Origin: JBFXDI01 sp050181295
Lineage (GTDB): Bacteria > Pseudomonadota > Alphaproteobacteria > Rhizobiales > Aestuariivirgaceae
DNA: 19,004 nucleotides
Assembly: GCA_050181295.1 (NCBI GenBank)
Contig: JBFXDI010000079.1
Location: 1 to 19,004 of the forward strand
Direction of reading: 5' to 3'
Positions within the stretch are counted from its first letter, which is position 1. Each line of letters begins with the position of its first letter. The position numbers and the translations under genes are program-made. The notes under the pieces were generated by a model, which did no database searches, was not told the DNA's origin, and saw only the letters and a list, made by a program, of their open reading frames with translations. Below are positions 8,122 through 15,096 of this stretch, in pieces.

Positions 8122-9260
8122 CGGGCCGCGGCCTCGGCGAACAGCCGCTCGTAGGCCTCCACCGTCGCCTCCATCGGGAACGCGCGCTCGATGGTCTCGC
8201 GGGGCTTCACATAGACCTCACGCCGGTCGATCACCTCGAGCAGGCTCCGCGCCAGCGCCTCGGCATCGCCGCGCGGCGTGATCAGCCCCATGCCGGTCGC
8301 CTTGACCGGCACGCGCCCGCCCGGCGTGTCGGCCATGACAGCGGGGGTGCCGCACAGCATGGCCTCGACCTGGACGAGGCCGAAACACTCGCCGTCCGAG
8401 GGCAGCGCCAGCACGTCGCAGGCGGCATAGAAATTGGCCATGAACCGGGGATCGTCCTTGAGGCCGAGGAAGATCAGGCCGTCGGCCTGCGCCTTCGTGA
8501 GGCCGGCGTGGCGGGCCCAGGTGTCCTCGTAGGGAATGCGATGCTCGCCGGCGAAGGCCACGCGGGCGTGTGGACGCTGCTTGCGGATGATCTCGAGCGC
8601 GCGGATGACGAGATCGGGCCGCTTCTCCTCGACGAAGCGGCCGGCGAAGCCGATGAGCGGTCCGCCATCCGGCGCAAGCTCGGCGCGCAGCCGCGCCACC
8701 TCTCCAGGCTCCGGCAGCGGAATGACGATCGGCGGCGCGATGGGCGTGGTCTTGGCGGCATAGGGCACGAGCCAGGAGGAATGCCGCGCATAGTCCTCCG
8801 AATAGGCGACGATGCGGTGGGCGGCAGCGGCGAGTGTGCGATAGCCGGCGAACACCATGCGCTCGATGACGCGGTTGGCGGCGCCGGCCGGCAACCGGAG
8901 GTCGCCATGATGCGTGACGACCAGCGGCTTGCGCTGGAGCTTCGACACCGCGGCGATCATCGGCGCTTCGAGCATCGGCACATGGGCGCTGATGACGTCG
9001 TGCGTGCGCGCCAGCCGCCAGAGCGCCATTGGATAGCCGGGCATGAGCCGGCCCCGGCTCAGGCGCAGCGGCAGCACCGGCACACGCACGATCCGCACGC
9101 CAGCGACCGTCTCCTCGCGCGGGACGCTGCGGTCGTGCCAGGCCACGAGCAGGGTCACCTCGTGACTCCGCGCCACGAGCGCCTCCGCCATGCGCTGGAT
9201 ATAGGTCTGCATGCCGGTGCGGTGCGGCAGATAGTAAAGGAGGGTAATGAGAATCCGCAT
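8118..9260 (-). CDS. GT4 family glycosyltransferase (GT-B fold)
   Basis: 380 residues from the ATG at 9260, which opens with MRILITLLYYLPHRTGM, the N-terminal beta strand and glycine loop of GT4 enzymes; longer in-frame starts would run into the epimerase gene. The C-terminal donor domain shows FAGRFVEEKRPDLVIRAL (205-222), FAGEHRIPY (236-244), and the EX7E retaining motif with E291 and E299 in SDGECFGLVQVEAMLCGTPAV. The family builds glycosidic bonds from nucleotide sugars in the cytoplasm, usually on lipid-linked acceptors. It starts 11 bases after the UDP-xylose synthase stop and overlaps the methyltransferase start, so it sits in one transcript. UDP-xylose is a plausible but unproven donor. 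No clear Shine-Dalgarno precedes the start, consistent with translation by reinitiation. Confidence 0.9.
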   Translation of the reverse strand: MRILITLLYYLPHRTGMQTYIQRMAEALVARSHEVTLLVAWHDRSVPREETVAGVRIVRVPVLPLRLSRGRLMPGYPMALWRLARTHDVISAHVPMLEAPMIAAVSKLQRKPLVVTHHGDLRLPAGAANRVIERMVFAGYRTLAAAAHRIVAYSEDYARHSSWLVPYAAKTTPIAPPIVIPLPEPGEVARLRAELAPDGGPLIGFAGRFVEEKRPDLVIRALEIIRKQRPHARVAFAGEHRIPYEDTWARHAGLTKAQADGLIFLGLKDDPRFMANFYAACDVLALPSDGECFGLVQVEAMLCGTPAVMADTPGGRVPVKATGMGLITPRGDAEALARSLLEVIDRREVYVKPRETIERAFPMEATVEAYERLFAEAAAR

Positions 9261-9271
9261 GGGACAGGCGG

Positions 9272-10228
9272 TCAGCGCATGAGGTGGCGGAAATAGCCGA
9301 TGGTGGCCTTGAGGCCGTCCTCGAGCGGCACCGTCGGGGACCAGCCGAGCCTCTCGCGCGCGAGCGTGATATCGGGCCGCCGGTGCCGCGGATCGTCGGC
9401 CGGAAGCGGCAGGTAGATCAAGCTCGACTTCGATCCCGTGAGGCGCAGGACAGTGCGGGCAAGCTCCTCCATGCTGCACTCCTCGGGGTTGCCGAGATTG
9501 ACGGGCCCGGGAAAGCCCGGGGTCGACCACATGAGCTTGAGGCCGCCCTCGATCAGATCATCCACATAGCAGAAGGAACGCGTCTGCGACCCGTCGCCGT
9601 GGATGGTAATATCGTCGCCCGCGAGCGCCTGGACGATGAAGTTCGAGACCACGCGCCCGTCCTTGGGATGCATGCGCGGCCCATAGGTGTTGAAGATGCG
9701 GGCGACCTTGATGTCGAGCCCGTGCTGGCGGTGATAGTCGAAGAACAGCGTCTCCGCGCAGCGCTTTCCCTCGTCGTAGCAGGCGCGAGGACCGATGGGA
9801 TTGACGTTGCCCCAATAACCCTCGGCCTGCGGATGGACGGCCGGGTCGCCATAGACCTCGCTGGTGGAGGCCTGGAAGATGCGGCATCTGAGGCGCTTGG
9901 CGAGGCCCAGCATGTTGATGGAACCGTGCACCGACGCCTTGGTCGTCTGGACCGGATCGTGCTGGTAGTGGACGGGCGAGGCCGGACACGCGAGGTTCCA
10001 GATCTCGTCCACCTCCACATAGAGCGGAAAGCACACGTCGTGGCGCATGAACTCGAAGCGCGGGTTGGCGTGCAAATGGTCGAGGTTGCGCCTGGTGCCG
10101 GTGAAGAGATTGTCGACGCAAAGAACCTCGTGGTCCTCGGCAAGCAGCCGGTCGACGAGATGCGAGCCGATAAAACCCGCGCCCCCCGTCACGAGGACGC
10201 GCTTCTTGCTGTCATGGGGCAGCGCCAT
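9272..10228 (-). CDS. uxs: UDP-glucuronate decarboxylase / UDP-xylose synthase (extended SDR)
   Basis: 318 residues; the start at 10228 is supported by AGAGAGG six bases upstream. NAD-binding GGAGFIG (15-21) and VDNLFTG (38-44) are followed by the stretch CPASPVHYQHDPVQTTK (81-97), which is characteristic of UXS rather than of dTDP-glucose dehydratases or UDP-glucose epimerases. Catalytic residues are in place: T122/S123/E124 in STSEVYGDP and Y151/K155 in CYDEGKR. QTRSFCYVDDL carries the substrate-contacting Arg. The enzyme oxidises and decarboxylates UDP-glucuronate to UDP-xylose in the cytoplasm. It appears to be the first gene of the UXS-GT4-methyltransferase-GT39 run. It suggests a xylose-containing product, or that UDP-xylose is made for another sugar route. 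The C-terminal domain is complete and the length is normal for bacterial UXS. Confidence 0.92.
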   Translation of the reverse strand: MALPHDSKKRVLVTGGAGFIGSHLVDRLLAEDHEVLCVDNLFTGTRRNLDHLHANPRFEFMRHDVCFPLYVEVDEIWNLACPASPVHYQHDPVQTTKASVHGSINMLGLAKRLRCRIFQASTSEVYGDPAVHPQAEGYWGNVNPIGPRACYDEGKRCAETLFFDYHRQHGLDIKVARIFNTYGPRMHPKDGRVVSNFIVQALAGDDITIHGDGSQTRSFCYVDDLIEGGLKLMWSTPGFPGPVNLGNPEECSMEELARTVLRLTGSKSSLIYLPLPADDPRHRRPDITLARERLGWSPTVPLEDGLKATIGYFRHLMR

Positions 10229-10347
10229 GCGGGCCTCTCTGCTCGGCTGGTCGGTGGTGGCGAAGATCCGTCGGCCGGCACGGGAGCGCCGGGGCGGGCG
10301 CATCCTAGTTAAAGGACAAGCCTCCCGCCATAGGCCCGATGCCCCGG

Positions 10348-11178
10348 CTATTCCGCCTCGACGCGGGGCGCGGGCCGTACGTTGCGGGCCCCGAGCCAGT
10401 CGATCACCATGAACAGCAGCACCGCGAAGATGGTCAGAAGCGTCGCAAGCGCCAGGATCGACGGATTGATCTGGTCGCGGATGCCCGTCCACATTTGGCG
10501 CGGGATGGTGCGCTGCTCGGCGCCGGCGAGGAAAAGCGTCACGATCACCTCGTCGAAGGAGGTGGCGAACGCGAAGATGGCGCCTGTCGCCACGCCCGGC
10601 ATGATGAGCGGCAGCATCACGCGCCTAAACGCCACCCAGGGCGAGGCGCCAAGATTGGCGGCGGCCTTGCTCAGGTTGCGGTCGAAGGACATGAGCGTCG
10701 CGGTGACCGTGATCACCACGAAGGGCGTGCCGAGCGCCGCATGCGCCAGGATGAGGCCGGCATAGCTGTTCACGAGGCCCAGCGGCGAGAAGACGAGGTA
10801 GAGGCTCACCGCGACCACCACGATCGGAATGATCATGGGCGAGACCAGGAACGGCATGATGAGGCTTCGGAAGGGGAAGGCGGGGCGGCTCAGCCCCATG
10901 GCCGCGAGCGTGCCGAGCACGGTGGCGATGGCGGTGCTGCTCAGGCCGACAATGAAGCTGTTCAGCGCCGCGCGGCGCCATTCCGACGAGGAAAAAACCA
11001 GCTCGTACCACTGCAGCGAGAAGCCCGACATCGGATAGGAGAAATAGGCGCTCTGGTTGAAGGAGAGCGGTATCACGACGATGATCGGCGCAACCAGGAA
11101 TGCGAGCACCGCCGCCGCGAAGACGCGCACGCCGTAGCGGCTCAAGCGTTCGGTGCGGGTGAGGAAGGCTTCGGCCAT
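10348..11178 (-). CDS. ABC importer permease, PotC-like (second permease)
   Basis: 276 residues, the normal size for the PotC/PotI permease type (BPD_transp_1 fold). Six hydrophobic segments are visible, the first at about 18-39. The EAA loop that docks on the ATPase is at about 171-196 (KAAANLGASPWVAFRRVMLP then MPGV). It follows the first permease with only a 6-base gap, so translation is probably coupled, and it is the last gene of the operon. Together with the other permease it forms the inner-membrane channel. The substrate class (polyamine, amino-acid-like or other small organic cation) cannot be fixed from the permease. No clear terminator with a T-run follows in the 119 bases before the UXS start. 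Confidence 0.9.
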   Translation of the reverse strand: MAEAFLTRTERLSRYGVRVFAAAVLAFLVAPIIVVIPLSFNQSAYFSYPMSGFSLQWYELVFSSSEWRRAALNSFIVGLSSTAIATVLGTLAAMGLSRPAFPFRSLIMPFLVSPMIIPIVVVAVSLYLVFSPLGLVNSYAGLILAHAALGTPFVVITVTATLMSFDRNLSKAAANLGASPWVAFRRVMLPLIMPGVATGAIFAFATSFDEVIVTLFLAGAEQRTIPRQMWTGIRDQINPSILALATLLTIFAVLLFMVIDWLGARNVRPAPRVEAE

Positions 11179-11184
11179 CGCGCG

Positions 11185-12438
11185 CTACCCGAGCCGCAAG
11201 CGGTCGACGCCGACGAAATGGTTGAAGACGAAGTAGACGGCGAGCGTGAAGAGAACGAGGTATACCGAAAGCGCTCCCGCCAGCCCCCAGTTGAGCTGTC
11301 GCTCCATCTGGAGCGCGATGAGCTGGCTGATCATCTCGTCGCCGCCGCCGCCGAGCAGCGCAGGCGTGATGTAGTAGCCGATGGCGAGCACGAAGACGAG
11401 GAAGGCGCCGGCGCCGATGCCGGGAAGCGTCTGCGGCACGTAGATCCGCCAGAAGGCCAGCGCCGGGTGGGCGCCGAGCGACACGGCGGCGCGCTGGTAG
11501 ACCGGCGAGATGCCGCGCATGACCGCGTAGTTGGCGAGGATCATGAAGGGGAGCAGCACGTGCGTCATGCCGATGAGCACACCCACGCGGTTGAACATGA
11601 GCGCCATGGGCGCCGACGTGATGCCGGCTTCCATGAGGAGCGAGTTCACGACGCCGTTGGGCTGGAGGAGCACGTACCAGGCGGTGGTGCGCACGAGCAG
11701 CGAGGTCCAGAAAGGCACGATGACCAGGATCATCAGCCGGTTGCTCTGGCGCGCCGGCAGGGTGGCGAGAAGCCACGCGACCGGATAGCCGAGCACCAGG
11801 CAGAGCAGCGTGACGGTAAAGCTGATGAGGAAGGTGCGCTGGAGTGCCGCCATGTAGATCCGCTGATCGGGCGGCGTGGGCACGATCTCGCCGCTGGCGT
11901 CGACCTGCCGGTCAATGGCGGCGAGCAGGAAGTCCGGCGTGAGCGGCGCGGCGGCGCGCTTCACCAACCGCCAGGTCTCGGGCTTTCCCCACTGCGGGTC
12001 CAGGCGCGTGAAGGTCTCCTGCCAGGTCCCCTCCGCCGTGTCGGGAAGGTTGCGGCCGGTCTTCAGGAGCAGGCTCCGGAAGCCCGGCTCGTAGTTGTTG
12101 AGCCGGCGGCCCGCCTGCACCAGTGTCCGGTCGGCATAGGCCCGGCGCGTGTCCTCGGCCATCGCATCATAGACCGCGGCAGGCGGCAGGCCCTCGCCGT
12201 CCCAGGCGGTGATGGCGGCGGCGAGCTTCGGCATGACCTCGCTCACCTCGTTGCTCTCGACGCTGCGCAGAAGCAGCGTGGAGATCGGATAGACGAAGGT
12301 GACGAGCAAAAAGGCGAGGAGTGGAAAGGCAAGCGCGAAGGCGCGCAGCGACTCACGGCGGCGGACCGCTCGATAGACGTTGCGGCGGTCGGTGCCGCCG
12401 ATCGCCACGTCCATCGGTATCGACGGAGACTGGCTCAT
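11185..12438 (-). CDS. ABC importer permease, PotB-like, with a large periplasmic insert
   Basis: 417 residues from the ATG at 12438, preceded by GAGAGG; an ATG nineteen codons further upstream lacks such a site and falls in the stem-loop, and a second ATG lies eight codons downstream. Typical PotB permeases are about 285-310 residues. The excess is mostly between the first helix (about 33-57) and the second (about 203-228): a hydrophilic stretch of about 140 residues, starting VESNEVSEVMPKLA and ending PTPPDQRIYMAALQ, that should lie in the periplasm. After it the usual core follows, with an EAA loop at AAVSLGAHPALAFWRIYVP and TLPGI. The insert may help dock the binding protein. Comparable longer PotB-type permeases occur in alphaproteobacteria, so this is a variant rather than a fusion artefact. 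Confidence 0.9.
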   Translation of the reverse strand: MSQSPSIPMDVAIGGTDRRNVYRAVRRRESLRAFALAFPLLAFLLVTFVYPISTLLLRSVESNEVSEVMPKLAAAITAWDGEGLPPAAVYDAMAEDTRRAYADRTLVQAGRRLNNYEPGFRSLLLKTGRNLPDTAEGTWQETFTRLDPQWGKPETWRLVKRAAAPLTPDFLLAAIDRQVDASGEIVPTPPDQRIYMAALQRTFLISFTVTLLCLVLGYPVAWLLATLPARQSNRLMILVIVPFWTSLLVRTTAWYVLLQPNGVVNSLLMEAGITSAPMALMFNRVGVLIGMTHVLLPFMILANYAVMRGISPVYQRAAVSLGAHPALAFWRIYVPQTLPGIGAGAFLVFVLAIGYYITPALLGGGGDEMISQLIALQMERQLNWGLAGALSVYLVLFTLAVYFVFNHFVGVDRLRLG

Positions 12439-12469
12439 GCCTCTCTCACGTGTCCTGCCGAGAAGAGAA

Positions 12470-12492
12470 GGGGCGCTCAGGCGGAGCGCCCC
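12470..12492 (-). terminator. Stem-loop between binding-protein and permease genes (attenuator or mRNA stabiliser)
   Basis: GGGGCGCTC (12470-12478) and GAGCGCCCC (12484-12492) form a perfect 9-base GC-rich stem with a 5-base loop, 11 bases after the binding-protein stop. On the minus strand it is followed by the pyrimidine stretch TTCTCTTCTC, weaker than a true U-run. Such hairpins between a solute-binding protein gene and its permeases commonly cause partial termination or protect the upstream mRNA, giving more binding protein than permease. Confidence 0.7.
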
Positions 12493-12502
12493 CATGCATC
12501 CG

Positions 12503-13552
12503 CTACTGGGCGAGCCAGGTCATGAAGCGGTTGTTGATGGTGTCGAAGTTGTCGGCCCAGAAGTCGGCGTCGATCTGGAGCGCGTTCTTGAAGTTGTCAG
12601 GCGCGGTCGGCATGTGCGGCAGCACCTGGGGATCAATCTTCTCGACCGCCGACTTGCGCGGGGGCGAATAGGAGATGAAGTTGGAAAGCCGCCAGACGTT
12701 GTCGGGCTTCATCGCGTATTCGATGAACTTGGCGGCGGCTTCCGTCTTCTTGGTGCCGGTCGGGATGCCCCACCACTCGTAGTCGTAGACCTGCCCGTCC
12801 CAGACGATGGTGAAGGGCCGCTTGTCCTGCATCTGCGCGTTGTGGATGCGGCCATTGTAGGCCATCGTCAGCGCCACCGCGCCGTCGGCCAGGAGCTGCG
12901 GAGGCTGCGAGCCCGCCTCCCACCAGACGATCTGGCTCTTGATCGCATCGAGCTTCTTGAAGGCCTGGTCGACGCCCTCGGGGGTGCCGAGCGTCTCGTA
13001 GACCTTGTTGGCCGCCACGCCATCGGCCATCAGCGCCCATTCGAGCGCGCCCTTCGGGCTCTTGCGCAGGCCGCGCTTGCCTGGGAACTTCTCGAGGTCG
13101 AAGAAGTCGGCGATGGTGGTCGGCGGCGTCGTGAGCTTGGTGTTGTCATAGGCATAGACGGTCGACCAGACCATCATGGCGACGGCGCAGGGCAGGATGG
13201 CGCCGTCGATGAAGTCGGCGGTGTCGCCGAGGATCTTCGGGTCCAGCTTCTGGAGCAGCCCCTCGTCGCAGCCGGTGATGGCGTCGTTCGACTCGAGGTC
13301 GATCAGATCCCAGGTGGTGTTGCCGGACTCCACCATGGCGCGCAGCTTGGCGAGGCCGCCGTCATACTGCTCGCGGGCGAAGGTGGTGTTCGTCTCCTTG
13401 GTATAGGGGTCGAACCAGGCCTGGATGACGGCATTCTCGAAGGCGCCGCCATAGGTCACCACCGAAAGGCTATCCTGCGCCGAGGCCGGCGCGTTCGCGA
13501 CGCCGAGCGCCACAAGCAGGGCCGTTCCTGCTCCCAACAGTCTCTTGTTCAT
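12503..13552 (-). CDS. Periplasmic solute-binding protein, PotD/SBP_bac_8-like
   Basis: 349 residues; the start at 13552 has GGGAGA at a good distance. A signal peptide (KRLLGAGTALLVALGVANAPASA) is cut before QDSLSVV, after residue 25. The mature part opens with the type II binding-protein signature LSVVTYGGAFENA, and continues with DLIDLESND, VYAYD, TTIADFFDLEKFPGKRG and DGAVALTMAYNGRI, as in COG0687 polyamine-type binding proteins. It captures the substrate and delivers it to the permease pair encoded next. Aromatic residues available for the pocket include the Trp-Trp in IVWWEAG and YEWWGIP. I cannot tell putrescine, spermidine or another ligand from these. It lies 32 bases after the ATPase gene and 64 before the permease gene, with a stem-loop between. 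Confidence 0.9.
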   Translation of the reverse strand: MNKRLLGAGTALLVALGVANAPASAQDSLSVVTYGGAFENAVIQAWFDPYTKETNTTFAREQYDGGLAKLRAMVESGNTTWDLIDLESNDAITGCDEGLLQKLDPKILGDTADFIDGAILPCAVAMMVWSTVYAYDNTKLTTPPTTIADFFDLEKFPGKRGLRKSPKGALEWALMADGVAANKVYETLGTPEGVDQAFKKLDAIKSQIVWWEAGSQPPQLLADGAVALTMAYNGRIHNAQMQDKRPFTIVWDGQVYDYEWWGIPTGTKKTEAAAKFIEYAMKPDNVWRLSNFISYSPPRKSAVEKIDPQVLPHMPTAPDNFKNALQIDADFWADNFDTINNRFMTWLAQ

Positions 13553-13584
13553 CACTTTCTCTCCCTGTTCACTCGAAACTCTCC

Positions 13585-14793
13585 TCAGTCTACGTCCGTC
13601 GGCACGATCTTGCAGTCCTCTCTGCGCCAGGCAACCGTCACCTGCCGGCCGCTTTCGGGCAGGCTGGCATGCTGGTTGTTCGGGACCTTGATGATGAAGC
13701 GGCGGGCTTCGCCCATGGCGATGTGGATGCGGCGGTGGTCGCCACAATAGATGATGTCCTCGACCGTTCCGGCGAGGCGGTTGCAGGCATCGCTGCCGCC
13801 CGCCTCGACGAGCACGCGCTCGGGCCTGAGCGCGAGGATCGCTTCGGAGCCGGGCGAGAGGCCCTCAGCCGCCTTGCCCCTGACGAGGGACCCGTCCGCG
13901 AGTTCCATCGCCGCGTATCCGCCCTCGACCGCGGCGACGCGGCCGCCGAGGCCGTTGTTCTCGCCGATGAAGCCGGCCACGAAGGCATTGGCCGGGTCCT
14001 CGTACAGCTCATCGGGGGAGGCTATCTGCTGGATGGCGCCGTGGTCGAAGACGGCGACCCGGTCCGACATCGTCAGGGCCTCGGACTGGTCATGCGTCAC
14101 GTAGACGATGGTAACGCCGAGCCGCCGGTGCAGGCGCTTGATCTCGTACTGCATCGCCTCGCGCAGGCTCTTGTCGAGTGCTCCCAGGGGCTCGTCCATG
14201 AGCACGAGGGGCGGCTCGAAGACCAGCGCACGGGCAAGCGCCACGCGCTGTTGCTGGCCGCCCGAAAGCTGCGAAGGCCTGCGGCCGCCCACGGCCCGCA
14301 GCTCGATCATCTCGAGCGCCCGGCGGACGCGCTCCTCCTGCTCGGACTTCGCGAAGCCACGCACCGAAAGCGGGAAGGCGATGTTTTCCGCGACCGTCAT
14401 GTGCGGGAAGAGGGCATAGTTCTGGAACACCATGCCGATGTTGCGCCTGTGCGGCGGCAGCTCGTTGAGCCTGCGGCCGGCAAGCGTGATCGCGCCTTCG
14501 CTCGGGGCCTCGAAGCCCGCGAGCATCATGAGCGTCGTCGTCTTGCCGGAGCCCGATGGCCCGAGCAGCGACAGGAATTCGCCTTCCCGGATGGAAAAAT
14601 TCAGATCGCGGATGACGTAGCCGATGCCGTCATAGGTCTTGGCGATGTGGGAGAACCGGACGAGCTCGGCCGCGTCGCTCGCGGCCTCGAGGGCGTGTCC
14701 CTGACCCGGCCGGGATTTCGGATGCGCGCCCACTGACGCCTGCGCAGCGAGAGCCGGCGTTGCCGCCATGGCGGATCGGGCTTGCGCGAGCAT
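13585..14793 (-). CDS. ABC importer ATPase, PotA-like, first gene of the operon
   Basis: 402 residues; the start at 14793 has GGAGG four bases upstream of the ATG. Walker A GPSGSGKT (78-85), Q-loop Q124, ABC signature LSGGQQQR (176-183), Walker B LVLMDE (196-201) and switch His H234 in YVTHDQSEA are all intact. The C-terminal part after about residue 280 has the TOBE-type regulatory domain (LALRPERV, then GTVEDIIYCGDHRRIHI). An N-terminal extension of about 45 low-complexity, Ala-rich residues precedes the usual start LVRFSHIAKTYDG; a downstream start (ATG at residue 9) would shorten it only slightly. The protein powers uptake by the permease pair encoded 3-prime. The operon faces away from the LysR gene, with 303 bases between. 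Confidence 0.92.
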   Translation of the reverse strand: MLAQARSAMAATPALAAQASVGAHPKSRPGQGHALEAASDAAELVRFSHIAKTYDGIGYVIRDLNFSIREGEFLSLLGPSGSGKTTTLMMLAGFEAPSEGAITLAGRRLNELPPHRRNIGMVFQNYALFPHMTVAENIAFPLSVRGFAKSEQEERVRRALEMIELRAVGGRRPSQLSGGQQQRVALARALVFEPPLVLMDEPLGALDKSLREAMQYEIKRLHRRLGVTIVYVTHDQSEALTMSDRVAVFDHGAIQQIASPDELYEDPANAFVAGFIGENNGLGGRVAAVEGGYAAMELADGSLVRGKAAEGLSPGSEAILALRPERVLVEAGGSDACNRLAGTVEDIIYCGDHRRIHIAMGEARRFIIKVPNNQHASLPESGRQVTVAWRREDCKIVPTDVD

Positions 14794-15096
14794 CTAGCCT
14801 CCGGGCCTCCCTTGCCAGGATTCTCGCACCCCTGGAGCGAGTGCGCATATTCCCTAAAGTGTGCGGCGGCGGGCACGGCTTTGGAAAATCGAAATAATTG
14901 AACCATTGCAGAGGAAAGGCTGTCCGCCGTCCAGGCGACGACAGCCTCATGCTTCGACCGGCTCAGCATGAGGATTGGCATGGAGCCTCGTCCTGAGCCT
15001 GTCGAAGGACGAAGGCGGCTCCCATCCTTGTTGGTTTGCTTGACCGGTCCGGCGGCGGGGACATAGGGTTCCCCCAAGGAAGGGACGGACGGCGGA
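14794..15096. promoter_or_regulatory. Divergent control region between ABC operon and LysR gene
   Basis: The 303-base gap must carry promoters for both transcripts. The part nearer the ABC operon (about 14848-14912) is clearly richer in A and T than its surroundings (for example TATTCCCTAAAG, GGAAAATCGAAATAATTG) and is the likely promoter/operator zone. I could not settle on a -35/-10 pair or a clean T-N11-A LysR box. The part nearer the LysR gene is filled by a paired-hairpin repeat (14945-15015). A purine-rich stretch AAGGAAGGGACGG (15076-15088) serves as the LysR ribosome site. Confidence 0.45.
14945..15015. repeat. Paired-hairpin extragenic repeat, CTTCGACaGGCTCAG type
   Basis: The left arm CCTCATGCT (14945-14953) pairs perfectly with AGCATGAGG (14965-14973), with TCGACCGGCTC as loop. 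The right arm CCTCGTCCT (14986-14994) pairs with AGGACGAAGG (15006-15015) with one bulge. The two arms are inverted copies of each other: CTTCGACCGGCTCAG on the left against CTTCGACAGGCTCAG on the reverse strand of the right. This is a widely dispersed alphaproteobacterial repeat style. It lies between the ABC operon promoter zone and the LysR start. Confidence 0.75.

Noticed and set aside
9261..9530. N-terminal extension of the GT4 frame into the UDP-xylose synthase gene
   Set aside because: The glycosyltransferase fold begins at MRILITLL (9260); the extension is an out-of-frame image of the neighbour.
10229..10347. Terminator or promoter in the gap between the last permease gene and UXS
   Set aside because: Only a 5-base GC stem (CCGGC...GCCGG near 10275-10292) with no T-run, and a -35-like TTGTCC without a -10 at the right distance. 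Signals must exist here or nearby but I cannot define them.
10339..12525. 728-codon plus-strand open frame antisense to both permease genes
   Set aside because: The product is a charged His/Glu/Arg/Asp-rich sequence, the usual antisense image of hydrophobic membrane proteins; no motif is seen.
12380..13750. 456-codon plus-strand frame antisense to the binding-protein gene
   Set aside because: Shadow of a well-identified gene; no domain or start signal.
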